Positions 35,047 through 43,555 of a DNA stretch of 64,000 nucleotides are shown piece after piece (the first letter of the stretch is position 1; the number at the start of each line of letters is the position of its first letter). The notes beneath the pieces are model-generated. The model ran no database searches, had not been told where the DNA came from, and saw only the letters and a list, made by a program, of their open reading frames with translations. The DNA comes from Endobacterium cereale (GTDB taxonomy: Bacteria; Pseudomonadota; Alphaproteobacteria; Rhizobiales; Rhizobiaceae), in the NCBI RefSeq assembly GCF_009617585.1, contig NZ_WIXI01000051.1, positions 248,001 to 312,000 of the forward strand, written 5' to 3'. The translations under genes and the position numbers were made by a program.

Positions 35047-35940
35047 CTATGCCTTGGAGATTTCCATCTTTTCCTCGCGGATGCCCAGCCGGTATTCCCG
35101 CCAGACGGTGAAGAGGCCGGCGCCGACCACGACGACGGCACCGATCGCCATGTTGATCGAGATCGTCTCGCCGAAAAAGATCACGGCGACCGCCACCCCC
35201 ATGACAAGCTGGAGATAGGTCAAAGGCTGCACCTCGACCGCGCGGAGCAGGCTATAGGCCTTGATCATGAAATAGTGGCTGGTGGCACCACAAATGCACA
35301 GCGCCGCCATCGCAGGCCAGTCTTCCATGGCAATCGGCGTCCAGTAGAACGGCCCGATCACGCTGGCGAGTGCCGCCCCGGCAACACCGGCGTAAAACAC
35401 ACTCGTCACCGCGCTGTCGGTGCTGCTCACGGCACGCGTGGCAATACTGTACAGAGCAAACATGAACCCGGCGCAAAGCGGCAGAAGCAGACGGATATCG
35501 AAATGCACATCGGTCGGGTTGAGAATGATCAATACACCCACAAGACCTGCCGCCAATGCCACACCGCGCCGCCAGCCAACCGTTTCACCCAGCAAAGGCA
35601 CCGAAAGCAGCGTGATCATCAGCGGCGTCGCCTGGAAGATCGATTGCGTCATGGCAAGGCCGGCGATGGTGAAGGAAATGACCACGACGACAACTTCGCT
35701 GACGAGCAACATGCCGCGGATCACCTGCAGCACCGGTCGCTTGGTAACCACGGCACGGCGCAAGCCACCGGGCGAGGTAGCGGCCAGCAGCACGACGAAG
35801 ACCGCAAACGCCCAGAAGCGGATCATCGTCACCATGATCGGCGGATATTTGTCGCCGAGAAGTTTGGAAAATGCGTCCTGCCCCGCAAAGATGGTGATCG
35901 CGAGAAGAACGTAGAGATAGCCCAGTGTCTTGCTGTTCAT
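35047..35940 (-). CDS. EamA/DMT family transporter
   Basis: A 297-residue inner-membrane protein with ten predicted transmembrane helices and two EamA repeats. The start MNSKTLGYLYVLLAITIFAGQDAFSK is typical of the group, and the second repeat includes EVQPLTYLQLVMGVAVAVIFFGETI, the family's ExxP-like signature. Such proteins export metabolites or amino acids; the substrate is unknown. It converges on the chemoreceptor gene and has a long upstream region. Confidence 0.88.
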   Translation of the reverse strand: MNSKTLGYLYVLLAITIFAGQDAFSKLLGDKYPPIMVTMIRFWAFAVFVVLLAATSPGGLRRAVVTKRPVLQVIRGMLLVSEVVVVVISFTIAGLAMTQSIFQATPLMITLLSVPLLGETVGWRRGVALAAGLVGVLIILNPTDVHFDIRLLLPLCAGFMFALYSIATRAVSSTDSAVTSVFYAGVAGAALASVIGPFYWTPIAMEDWPAMAALCICGATSHYFMIKAYSLLRAVEVQPLTYLQLVMGVAVAVIFFGETISINMAIGAVVVVGAGLFTVWREYRLGIREEKMEISKA

Positions 35941-36336
35941 TGGGGGCGGCTATTCGTGACTGAGGAAATTTGCAGGATGATGTTCGCGGAGCGCGCGATT
36001 GTTCGCTCCTATACCCTTTGCCGGACCAGCGCCAGTTCACCGCGCGCCGGAACAGTACGGCCGAGGCTTGTTTTCGAAGGTCGATGATTGACCCGACAGG
36101 CAGTAGCGGAAAGGCTTGCATACGGGCAAGGTCGCTCACTTTTTCAGCTCCTTGCCCAAAAATGCCGCTTTTTGCACGTTTGATCACACAAGCGCGATCA
36201 GGATGGCGTGGAACAAAATGACTTCTTACGTTGTTAGCGCACCGTGATGGTCCGTCGCGATTTGGCTTGGGAGCCGCGGCCGGAGTGTTCGAACAATAAG
36301 GCATCTGCCTGTCACGATATCCGAGAGGAAAAGTCC
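35941..36336. other. intergenic region between EamA and RopB genes
   Basis: About 395 nt between divergent genes, holding both promoters. I see no RNA gene, palindrome or known box. The right end has the ribosome-binding site GAGAGGA of the outer-membrane protein gene. Confidence 0.5.
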
Positions 36337-37002
36337 ATGAAGAAATTCTCCCCTGCAGCCGGCACCGCTTTGGCTTCGATTTTTGCAGCTGTTTTCGCGA
36401 TGACCGCAACGTCTGCTGCGCGAGCAGCTGATGCCGTTGAGCAGATCCCGGAAGCCCCGGTGGCTATCGAGACCGCAGCACCCGTGTTTACCTGGAGCGG
36501 CCCATATGCCGGTCTGCATGGCGGTTATGGTTGGGGCAACGGCGACCTCAACACCGGGGCTGGCACATTTTCGGATAACTTCGACGGCGGACGTTTCGGC
36601 GGCTTCGTCGGTTATAACTGGCAGATGTCTAACGGTTTCGTTGCAGGTATCGAAGGCGACGTGAACTATGACTGGAACGAGGAGAGCATCGGTACCACCG
36701 ATGTATCCAGCGGCTTCTCCGGTTCGGCACGCGCCCGCCTCGGTTACGCGATGGATCGCGCCCTGCCCTACATTGCTGGTGGCTGGACAGCGACAAACGT
36801 GAAGGCAGAAGGCCCGGGCATCGATACGGATGACACGCTGCATGGCTGGACGATCGGCGCGGGCGTCGATTACGCATTCACCGACAACATCTTCGGTCGT
36901 GCGGAATACCGCTACAACGACTTCGGTAGCGGCAATCTGGGTGGCGCCGATATCGATTTCGACCAGCATATCGTCAATGTCGGCATCGGCGTAAAATTCT
37001 GA
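36337..37002 (+). CDS. outer-membrane beta-barrel protein, RopB/Omp25 type
   Basis: A protein of about 221 residues with signal peptide (AAVFAMTATSAARA) and an eight-stranded OmpA-like barrel. The opening of the barrel TWSGPYAGLHGGYGWGNGDL and the end HIVNVGIGVKF, finishing with the terminal Phe needed for outer-membrane insertion, are typical of Brucella Omp25 and rhizobial RopB. These proteins shape surface properties and detergent/acid tolerance. ATG 36337 has GAGAGGA upstream. A terminator follows. Confidence 0.9.
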   Translation: MKKFSPAAGTALASIFAAVFAMTATSAARAADAVEQIPEAPVAIETAAPVFTWSGPYAGLHGGYGWGNGDLNTGAGTFSDNFDGGRFGGFVGYNWQMSNGFVAGIEGDVNYDWNEESIGTTDVSSGFSGSARARLGYAMDRALPYIAGGWTATNVKAEGPGIDTDDTLHGWTIGAGVDYAFTDNIFGRAEYRYNDFGSGNLGGADIDFDQHIVNVGIGVKF

Positions 37003-37028
37003 TCACCGATCGATTTCCGGACATTTCG

Positions 37029-37060
37029 AAGGGCAGCGGGATTCTTTCCGCTGCCCTTTT
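37029..37060. terminator. rho-independent terminator of the RopB-type gene
   Basis: An 11-bp stem (AAGGGCAGCGG/CCGCTGCCCTT) with an 8-nt loop, ending in TTTT. It lies between convergent genes and may serve both. Confidence 0.88.
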
Positions 37061-37072
37061 GCTGCTCGGTAT

Positions 37073-38545
37073 TCAACGTGGCAACCTGACGCCAAGCGAA
37101 AACAGGAAAGCGGCAATGGCACCGACTGCCGCGAGCCCGTAAAGCCAGACATAGGAGACGGCGAGCGCCGTATCCTGTGAACCGTTATGAAGGTTGGCTA
37201 CCAGCCCGGTGGCTGTTGCCACCAGACCCGCCAGTCCTGCGCCGATGGCGTAACCACCCGTGGAAACCGTCGGTAACAATGCACCGGCGCGATCCCGATC
37301 TTCATCGGATGCGCCGGCCAAAGCTGCCCTGTTCACATTCGCCCATGCGAGACCAAAGCCGGTGCCGATCATGATCTGGCTGAACACGACAAGGGCAATC
37401 GTCTGTGTTGTCAGGCCGATGGCGATGCACACAAAACCTGCCACCTGGAATAGCGGTCCCATGCGTGTGCGAAGGTCCTGCCTTTCAGGCGAAGGATGGC
37501 GGCTGGCGAAAACGGCAACGACGCTCCAGGTCAGCGCCATCAGCAGCACGATCGCCCCGACGACCGTCGGCCGATAGGCCCAGATTTCAGAGATCGCCAG
37601 TGCAAGGTAGACGGCACCAACTGAATGGCTGAGTGACATCAGCAACAGCACCCAGAGCCCGCATCCGAAGACAGAGCCCGCGCCAAAGGCATCGGCGGGC
37701 AAAAGTTTTGGACCCAGACGTCCATCGAAAACGATGGCGAGGATGAACAGGGCAATACCGGCGACCACAGCCGCAACCTGCCCCAAGGCTGACGACGCGA
37801 CAGATGATAGCGACAGAACCAGAGCACCGGCGATCAACATGCCGATCGCAAAGGGTGCTGCCGCTGCCCGTTTGGCGGTGGAAGCCTCAGGTTTTGCCAT
37901 CGGCGTGAGAACCAGCAGCAAAAGCAGGAACGGGACGACGGCCAGAAAAGAAATTCGCCAGGAAAACGCCTCTGCCAGCCAACCACCGGCAAGTGGCCCA
38001 AGCAACGAGGCAACTGCCCAGACCATGGCCTCGACCGCGAACACCCTCGAAATCAGACCAGATCGAAAATTGCCGGGAATGAGGCTGTAGGCTATCGCCA
38101 CAATCAGACCATCCGCGATGCCCTGAAGGAGGCGACCGGTCAGAATGAAACTGAAATTGGGCGCAATAAGCGCGGCAAGGCCGCCGAGTGTAAACAGCAG
38201 GCAGGATACCAGAAGCGCCGATACCGGCCCGACGCGATCACGAAAGGCAGCGGCCCCGGTGCCCCCCGCAATCGATCCGATAAAATAAAGGCTGTATGCC
38301 CAACTGAACAGCGCGGCACCGCCAAGCTCCTCCGCAGCAAGCGGCATGGCGGCAACGATGGCAAACGAGTTGAAGGCATGCAGGCCGATGCCGGCCGACA
38401 CCAATGCCAGCATGACGGCGTTGCGGCCGGACAGCAATGCAGACCAGCTGTCTTCGGGGTCAACGGCGATTGTCGGCGCGTCTGATGAACCCGAGCGGGC
38501 GGAACCCGTGATCTGCGAAACGCCCGCATCATTTTCTTCCGCCAT
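37073..38545 (-). CDS. MFS transporter, probable SoxR-controlled exporter
   Basis: A major-facilitator protein of about 490 residues with some fourteen hydrophobic segments (DHA2-like). Conserved stretches include LYFIGSIAGGTGAAAFRDRVGPVSALL near motif A and GRLLQGIADGLIVAIAYSLIPG near motif C. It is divergent from soxR with a SoxR-type promoter in between, so it is probably an exporter induced by redox-cycling compounds. ATG 38545 follows GAGGTGAGG; ATG 38656 with GGAAGG ahead would add 37 residues and is possible, since both lie downstream of the predicted transcript start. Confidence 0.85.
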   Translation of the reverse strand: MAEENDAGVSQITGSARSGSSDAPTIAVDPEDSWSALLSGRNAVMLALVSAGIGLHAFNSFAIVAAMPLAAEELGGAALFSWAYSLYFIGSIAGGTGAAAFRDRVGPVSALLVSCLLFTLGGLAALIAPNFSFILTGRLLQGIADGLIVAIAYSLIPGNFRSGLISRVFAVEAMVWAVASLLGPLAGGWLAEAFSWRISFLAVVPFLLLLLVLTPMAKPEASTAKRAAAAPFAIGMLIAGALVLSLSSVASSALGQVAAVVAGIALFILAIVFDGRLGPKLLPADAFGAGSVFGCGLWVLLLMSLSHSVGAVYLALAISEIWAYRPTVVGAIVLLMALTWSVVAVFASRHPSPERQDLRTRMGPLFQVAGFVCIAIGLTTQTIALVVFSQIMIGTGFGLAWANVNRAALAGASDEDRDRAGALLPTVSTGGYAIGAGLAGLVATATGLVANLHNGSQDTALAVSYVWLYGLAAVGAIAAFLFSLGVRLPR

Positions 38546-38733
38546 TGCCTCACCTCTGCCTCCCCGCTCCAGCAGGGCAATTTCCTCACACGCTTCTGCA
38601 AACCTTTCGCCGCGTTGCGAAATCCGCTGCCGCAAATTTTCTTCTATCGTATCCATGTCCTGCCTTCCAATTGAGGGCCCGCCTTCGAATTGGGAAACGC
38701 GATGCAGAAAGCGCTGCCATTCCCGAAAACCAT

Positions 38734-38764
38734 GCTGTACGATCTCAACCTTACTTGAGGTCAA
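38734..38764 (-). promoter_or_regulatory. SoxR-type promoter with 19-bp spacer
   Basis: On the minus strand TTGACC (38764-38759), a 19-nt spacer and TACAGC (38739-38734). The spacer covers the dyad 38743-38760, which on the plus strand reads TCTCAACCTTACTTGAGG and matches the SoxR box CCTCAAGTNNACTTGAGG at most positions. The long spacer is the hallmark of promoters activated by MerR-family proteins. The dyad also lies 12 nt before soxR, so SoxR may control itself. Confidence 0.8.
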
Positions 38765-38772
38765 GAGACAAA

Positions 38773-39288
38773 ATGACGAAATCGGAACCACCGGGGCATC
38801 GGTCTGCCGTAGAAGGAAAAAATGGTATCAAGGCCACGAACGGGCGTCGTGCAGGCGATGGCGTCAGCGTCGGTTTTGTTGCAGAACGCTCCGGCGTCGC
38901 CGTTTCGGCGCTGCATTTCTACGAGCAGGAAGGCCTGATCCGCAGCTGGCGCAACGGCGCCAACCATCGACGTTACGACCGCGATGTGCTGCGGCGGGTG
39001 GCGGTGATCCGGGTGGCGCAAAAGGCCGGCGTGCCCCTGAGGGAAATTGCCAGTGCGCTTGCGACCTTGCCACAGGGACGTACGCCGAATGCCCGTGACT
39101 GGGAACGTCTGTCGACCGGCTGGAAGGCTGAACTGGATGCCCGTATCGAGCGACTGACGAAACTGCGCGACGAACTGACGGGCTGCATCGGTTGCGGCTG
39201 CCTGTCGCTCAAACACTGTCCGCTCAGAAACCCGGACGACCAACTGGCGGCCGGCGGACATGGGCCGGTCCTTCTCGATGCCGGTTGA
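38773..39288 (+). CDS. soxR: redox-sensitive transcriptional activator SoxR
   Basis: A 171-residue MerR-family regulator. The helix-turn-helix is VGFVAERSGVAVSALHFYEQ at residues 35-55, followed by the dimerisation helix. The C-terminal CIGCGCLSLKHCPLRNPDD holds the four cysteines that bind the [2Fe-2S] cluster, which is diagnostic for SoxR. Oxidation of the cluster by redox-cycling drugs turns the protein into an activator. The N-terminal 30 residues are an extension compared with E. coli SoxR. The SoxR box lies directly upstream. Confidence 0.95.
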   Translation: MTKSEPPGHRSAVEGKNGIKATNGRRAGDGVSVGFVAERSGVAVSALHFYEQEGLIRSWRNGANHRRYDRDVLRRVAVIRVAQKAGVPLREIASALATLPQGRTPNARDWERLSTGWKAELDARIERLTKLRDELTGCIGCGCLSLKHCPLRNPDDQLAAGGHGPVLLDAG

Positions 39289-39351
39289 GGCGACGCATAC
39301 CGCCCGAAATATGTCATCCAACAGAGCATCAACAAAGTAACATAAGGGCCA

Positions 39352-40027
39352 ATGCACCATCCGTTTTCACGAATGCATCAACTCCTGAAGGCGACCCTTC
39401 TTCCGGCGCTTTTGACGCTGGCACTTGCGCCCCTCATATCGACGCCTGCCGATGCCGCAACCTGCAAGGAACTCTTGACGAAACCGCCTCAGACATTGTG
39501 TGTCGACGCCTGAGATCTACCGGTATCTCAACGACATCAATGAGGCCGGATGCGAAAAGCTCGACCAAGAAGAATTCAACCGCGTTGTCGATGCAATGGA
39601 AACGAACATGGTTTCCGACACACTCCTCGAAACGCGTCTTCTGGCTGGTCAGGGAGGGCTGAGTGATGACATCTCCAAGGCTTATCTGAAGCAATATTCC
39701 GACGCCGGCTTGTCTCTGGACGAGAACGCCATTCTGCCCTTGATCGATATTGCATATTATCGATGCCGAGGCGACACGACCTGCATTCAGGGTGACGTTC
39801 TGTCCCGAACGGCAAATTTCAAGCTGACGAAACTTGCGTCTTGCCTATACGCAATGCCCGGCAAGTGCAGCCCTACCGAACTCCCACAAGACTATTTCTT
39901 CCTCAATGAGCTGACGCTTGCCGGCTTGGAAAACCGTCAGGCAGCATTTGCCAAACAGAAACAGCACGTCTGCAGTCGATTTGGCGGCAACTGCAGCGAG
40001 GCGAGGAGTTCATCGGACATAAAATGA
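39352..40027 (+). pseudogene. secreted Cys-rich protein gene with a frameshift
   Basis: ATG 39352 with AAGGG upstream opens a frame for a signal peptide (LLKATLLPALLTLALAPLI then STPADAA) and the first mature residues, ending at TGA 39511. The rest, about 175 residues from 39500 to 40027, is in the next frame (TPEIYRYLNDINEAGCEKLD onward, with several cysteine pairs). The break falls at TTGTGTGTCG; one extra TG unit would join both parts into one protein of about 225 residues. The downstream part lacks its own ribosome-binding site and signal peptide. I do not recognise the family. Confidence 0.65.
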
Positions 40028-40045
40028 TCGGGCAGCCTTTGAGTG

Positions 40046-40654
40046 TCACCAGCTGCCGGTCAGCATGTTGCCCGAAAGCGCAACCGTGTTCGTCTCGCCA
40101 TCGCTGGTGCTGATGACAAGCGACCCGGTCATATGCCGCGGCGATTTGCGGAACCAGCCTGCCGCCACTGACGCGAGATCGCCGATCGCCCCATGTTTGT
40201 GCCAGTCGGCGAACCGCCGGGACATGGCTTCCGCTTCCGCCTGATAAAAGAAATCGCCGGACTGTTTCAGATCATTGATGCCGGCTGCCATGCTGGAGAG
40301 CGGACGCTGGAACATTTTGGCTGGCACTGCGAGTTCTGCGGCCGCCTGCGGAAAGGCCGGCGCCATGAAGTCTATCGCCCATCCGTCGGCCTCCACCCAG
40401 CAGTGAAAATTCTCTCCGGCTCCGGTCACGTAACCATCCTCTCGATGGTCCGCGAACAGCATCAGTTTACCGCCGAGATTATAGGCCACCAGACCGCCGC
40501 TTGGCTTGGCCTTGATCTTGTAGTGGTGCTCCAGAATGAACGCGCCGAAGGTGGCGAAATACATCGCAGCCGTTGCCGGATCGGAATTGTTGGCGGAAAG
40601 CAGGCTATGGATCACCCTGTAAATCCGATGGTAGTCGCTCTGCTTGATCAACAT
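40046..40654 (-). CDS. DUF2026-like protein
   Basis: A 202-residue protein without signal peptide. Its central part, FILEHHYKIKAKPSGGLVAY followed by ENFHCWVEADGWAIDFMAP, has a His-Cys-Trp and Asp arrangement like transglutaminase-fold families and resembles my recollection of DUF2026, known from Agrobacterium. Catalytic activity is not established. It is a single gene converging on the frameshifted gene. Confidence 0.65.
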   Translation of the reverse strand: MLIKQSDYHRIYRVIHSLLSANNSDPATAAMYFATFGAFILEHHYKIKAKPSGGLVAYNLGGKLMLFADHREDGYVTGAGENFHCWVEADGWAIDFMAPAFPQAAAELAVPAKMFQRPLSSMAAGINDLKQSGDFFYQAEAEAMSRRFADWHKHGAIGDLASVAAGWFRKSPRHMTGSLVISTSDGETNTVALSGNMLTGSW

Positions 40655-40960
40655 GGTCTTCGTCCGATAGTTTCGTTTATTGAGCGCTGACTATGCGAGA
40701 GTGGCCGCAAAGTAAACGCCGACTTCGGGAACCCACACGCGGATCGGATACCGCGCCACCGGCCACAACCTGAAATTTGCTTCATGCGGCACTGCAGCAT
40801 CAGTCTCATCACGGATTGATGGCATGACATCGTTTTTGGCTCGTCGCTGTCTTGCGCCTTCATGGGGAAAGTGATTACCACAAGGCCTCTTTACCTCATG
40901 CGAAACGCCGGTCTCTTCCCCGCTGCCGGATATCCGTCCGCTGCATCCACGGAGCATGCC
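40655..40960. other. intergenic region between DUF2026-like and AbrB-type genes
   Basis: About 305 nt between divergent genes. The open frame of the transporter extends back to ATG 40862 but without ribosome-binding site. No palindrome, RNA or known box was seen. Confidence 0.5.
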
Positions 40961-42058
40961 TTGACCGATAAACATCCAGCAGGCCGCGCCTTTAAGGCAA
41001 AGCGACCTGCCACATGGCCTGTGTCCATGCGCTGGGCAGCCTTGCTCCTCGTCTCCGCCATCCTGGTGTTCCTACTTGAACTCGTGCATCTGCCGGCTGC
41101 CCTGCTGCTGGGGCCAATGGCGGCGGCTGTGCTGATGGCAACGATGGGCGGCGGCGTTCGCATCGGCAGCCAGAGTTTTACCGCTGCTCAGGGCATCGTC
41201 GGCATGATGATCGCCAGCAACATGCCTCTTTCGCTTTTCAGCGAACTGAAATCCGACTGGCCGATCTTTATTGTCGGGGTATTCTCCACCGTCGCGGCTG
41301 CCGCCTTCCTCGGTTGGCTGATGGCCCGGACAAAACTTTTCCCCGGCACCACGGCGATCTGGGGCTCCTCCCCCGGTGCAGCCGCCGCAATGACGTTGAT
41401 GTCCGCCGGTTACGGCGCGGACATGCGCCTGGTTGCCTTCATGCAATATGTGCGCGTCGTCTGCGTTGTACTTGCCGCCACCATCGTGGCGCGTTTCATG
41501 GGTGTAACGATCGTTGAGGAGCAGGCAACGGTCTGGTTTCCCGCGGTGGACTGGCCCTCCTTCGTTGTGACCGTTGTCGCGGCGCTCGCTGCGGCATGGG
41601 TCGGCATGCGGCTGAAACTGCCGGGCGGCCCGCTTCTTCTCCCGCTTGCATTGGGCATGGCGATGAAATTTTCCGGCCTGCTGCCGATCGTGCTGCCGCC
41701 ATGGATATTGGCGGCCAGTTTTGCGGCGATCGGTTGGGGCATCGGCATGCGGTTTACCCGCGATGTCGTGGCCCACGCTGCCCGCGCCCTGCCTCGTGTG
41801 CTTCTCTCGGTCTTTGCGCTGATCGCGATCTGCGGCTGTTTTGCCGCTGGCCTTGTGCATTTCGCAGGCATCGATCCGCTGTCTGCCTATCTCGCAACCA
41901 GCCCGGGCGGCGCAGACAGTGTCGCCATCATTGCAGCCTCCACCAATGTCGACGTGCCTTTCGTCATGGCCATGCAAGTAACACGTTTCATCTTTGTTGT
42001 TGTCACTGGCCCCGCCACTGCCCGTCTCCTGTCACGGGGATCAAAGACACAAGTATAA
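40961..42058 (+). CDS. AbrB family membrane transporter
   Basis: An integral membrane protein of about 365 residues with two AbrB duplicated domains (TIGR03082 type), once called ammonia monooxygenase-like. Repeats show as LHLPAALLLGPMAAAVLMAT and LPGGPLLLPLALGMAMKFSG, each followed by a helix and GTTAIWGSSPGAAAAMTLM or ATSPGGADSVAIIAAS. These are putative permeases of unknown substrate. TTG 40961 has GGAG 6 nt upstream and starts MTDKHPAGRAF; ATGs at 40862 and 40898 lack a ribosome-binding site. Confidence 0.82.
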   Translation: MTDKHPAGRAFKAKRPATWPVSMRWAALLLVSAILVFLLELVHLPAALLLGPMAAAVLMATMGGGVRIGSQSFTAAQGIVGMMIASNMPLSLFSELKSDWPIFIVGVFSTVAAAAFLGWLMARTKLFPGTTAIWGSSPGAAAAMTLMSAGYGADMRLVAFMQYVRVVCVVLAATIVARFMGVTIVEEQATVWFPAVDWPSFVVTVVAALAAAWVGMRLKLPGGPLLLPLALGMAMKFSGLLPIVLPPWILAASFAAIGWGIGMRFTRDVVAHAARALPRVLLSVFALIAICGCFAAGLVHFAGIDPLSAYLATSPGGADSVAIIAASTNVDVPFVMAMQVTRFIFVVVTGPATARLLSRGSKTQV

Positions 42059-42184
42059 TGTGACACAAAATCTTATTCGGCATTTTATTAGTTAAATCGA
42101 ATTTAACAAGACAGTCGATTCCACCCATGGTATTTTAAGGGTGCGACCTGATTTGCGAGCGCATGGCGCCGGGAGGCTTTGGCT

Positions 42185-42448
42185 ATGGACGCAGTTGTCA
42201 GAATAGATTTTGAATTGAGATGGAGTATGCCCGTCTATGTCTTGAGTGACGACGGCACGGAACAACCGATTTTCGGGCCACATGATGCCCTTCGCTACCT
42301 GCGTGAATATTCGGCCCAGGGCCCGACAGGGACTTATCAACTGGCAATCGACGCGTGCGAACGCTGCATGAACAGGGAAATCGACCGGGCTCTGGCGCGA
42401 GCTGTGTTCGTGGTGGCCTATACCAATTTTGCGATGCTGCGAATGTAG
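42185..42448 (+). CDS. DUF982 domain protein
   Basis: An 87-residue cytoplasmic protein of the DUF982 family, abundant in rhizobia. The family layout is kept: W-x-PVYVL near the start, IFGPHDALRYLREY in the middle, YQLAIDACERCMNREIDRA and ARAVFVVAYTNFAML at the end. Function unknown. ATG 42185 has GGGAGG 8 nt upstream. It converges on the small-protein operon. Confidence 0.85.
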   Translation: MDAVVRIDFELRWSMPVYVLSDDGTEQPIFGPHDALRYLREYSAQGPTGTYQLAIDACERCMNREIDRALARAVFVVAYTNFAMLRM

Positions 42449-42457
42449 TGAAACGCT

Positions 42458-42940
42458 TCAATTCTCTGGTTTGGGGATCGTCAGGCATTGGGCCCTGCCG
42501 TCGATGATCACCGCGAAATCGAGACAGGTACTTCCCATTTCCATGGCGCAACGGCTGACCAAGGCCGAATAGTCGTCGGCGCTGCAATCTCCGGCACAGC
42601 GCGCTCCCATCAGGCGCGAACCCTTCATGTCAGTGAAATAAAGGGCCATGATCCCCGCCCCTGAGGCAGGCGCATCAACTGTCTCAAACTCCCTCAGCAG
42701 CCTGTTCATCACCTCCTGCGAACCATAAAGCTGCGGCGACAAACTGTAGCCCAGGCGTTCTTGCATCATGTCGGTGAAACGCCCGTAATCCCTGCCTGAC
42801 ACGTCTGGAGGGCATTGAAGGGGAAGAGGATTGGCTGCAAGGCCATGTGCGTTTGCCACCATGAACGCAGACAACACATAAAGAGCTGGCCGGATTTTGA
42901 TCAGCCTGTTGGCAACTGAGCCAATGTCAGCCGGTAACAT
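42458..42940 (-). CDS. small secreted cysteine-rich protein
   Basis: A 160-residue protein with a hydrophobic N-terminus (ALYVLSAFMVANAHGLAANP) that looks like a signal peptide preceded by a longer n-region. The mature part has cysteines that could form disulfides. Its C-terminal motif CAMEMGSTCLDFAV...DGRAQCL resembles that of the frameshifted protein at 51550-52069 (CTRETGNSCMSVLF...DGDKAHCL), so both belong to one unrecognised family. The start overlaps the preceding membrane-protein gene by 14 nt. It is the last gene of a four-gene operon. Confidence 0.75.
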   Translation of the reverse strand: MLPADIGSVANRLIKIRPALYVLSAFMVANAHGLAANPLPLQCPPDVSGRDYGRFTDMMQERLGYSLSPQLYGSQEVMNRLLREFETVDAPASGAGIMALYFTDMKGSRLMGARCAGDCSADDYSALVSRCAMEMGSTCLDFAVIIDGRAQCLTIPKPEN

Positions 42941-43223
42941 TCATTCGCCCTCTCTCTATATCGGCCGGCCAGAACACCAGACTTGAAATCACGATGCACA
43001 GACCCGGCGCGACCTGAAGCAAGCTTGTTTCCGGATCGCCAGAAGCATAGCGGAACAGCAGCCAGATCGGGCCCGCCGTATAATAGGCAACCAGCGCGAC
43101 CATGACCGCCTTGCGCGAATAAATGTCGATACAGCGGCCGCAGAACAGCCGCGCCAAAGCGGAACCGATAATCGCCCCGGCACACATCAGAAGCGACGTA
43201 TGAAGCAGGCCGTACCGACTCAT
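42927..43223 (-). CDS. small membrane protein, N-terminally truncated paralogue
   Basis: About 98 residues with two or three membrane helices (LLMCAGAIIGSALARLF, AVMVALVAYYTAGPIWLLF, LQVAPGLCIVISSLVFWP). It is a paralogue of the protein at 43552-43995. ATG 43223 overlaps the DUF2007 stop as ATGA and has GAGG upstream. The same frame upstream encodes GAAAIIGVLIIMLANTYAG, which matches the first helix of the paralogue, but no start codon serves it. The gene is therefore either truncated or frameshifted. ATG 43271 is an alternative. Confidence 0.6.
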   Translation of the reverse strand: MSRYGLLHTSLLMCAGAIIGSALARLFCGRCIDIYSRKAVMVALVAYYTAGPIWLLFRYASGDPETSLLQVAPGLCIVISSLVFWPADIERGRMNVTG

Positions 43224-43555
43224 GACGACCTCGCCGGATGCAAAAGAGCCGGCGTAGGTATTCGCCAGCATGATGATGAGAACACCGATGATGGCAGCAG
43301 CACCGGTCGGACCGTCAGCTCGGCAAACGACGGCGGTTCTTTCCCGGCAGGAGCTTCGTCCGGCTCTGCGGCGCGGGTCAAGAGAGACCGGGCGCTATCC
43401 AGATCGATCTCGTTGACGTAAATGCCATACCAGCCACGTGAGGTCAGATGACCACTTCTCACCGCATGGATACCATAGGCATCGAGCATGGCGATGGTCG
43501 TCGCCGCTTCGGCTTGCTGCTCCAACTCATTGAGCAAAACCATATCAACGGTCAT
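43220..43555 (-). CDS. DUF2007-like putative signal transducing protein
   Basis: A protein of about 111 residues. Residues 5-60 (LLNELEQQAEAATTIAMLDAYGIHAVRSG, then GWYGIYVNEIDLDSARSLL) fit the DUF2007 domain, a small PII-like fold. The last 35 residues are low in sense and overlap, in another frame, the first helix of the next membrane protein; they may be an artefact of a frameshift. The start overlaps the upstream membrane gene stop as ATGA. Confidence 0.65.
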   Translation of the reverse strand: MTVDMVLLNELEQQAEAATTIAMLDAYGIHAVRSGHLTSRGWYGIYVNEIDLDSARSLLTRAAEPDEAPAGKEPPSFAELTVRPVLLPSSVFSSSCWRIPTPALLHPARSS

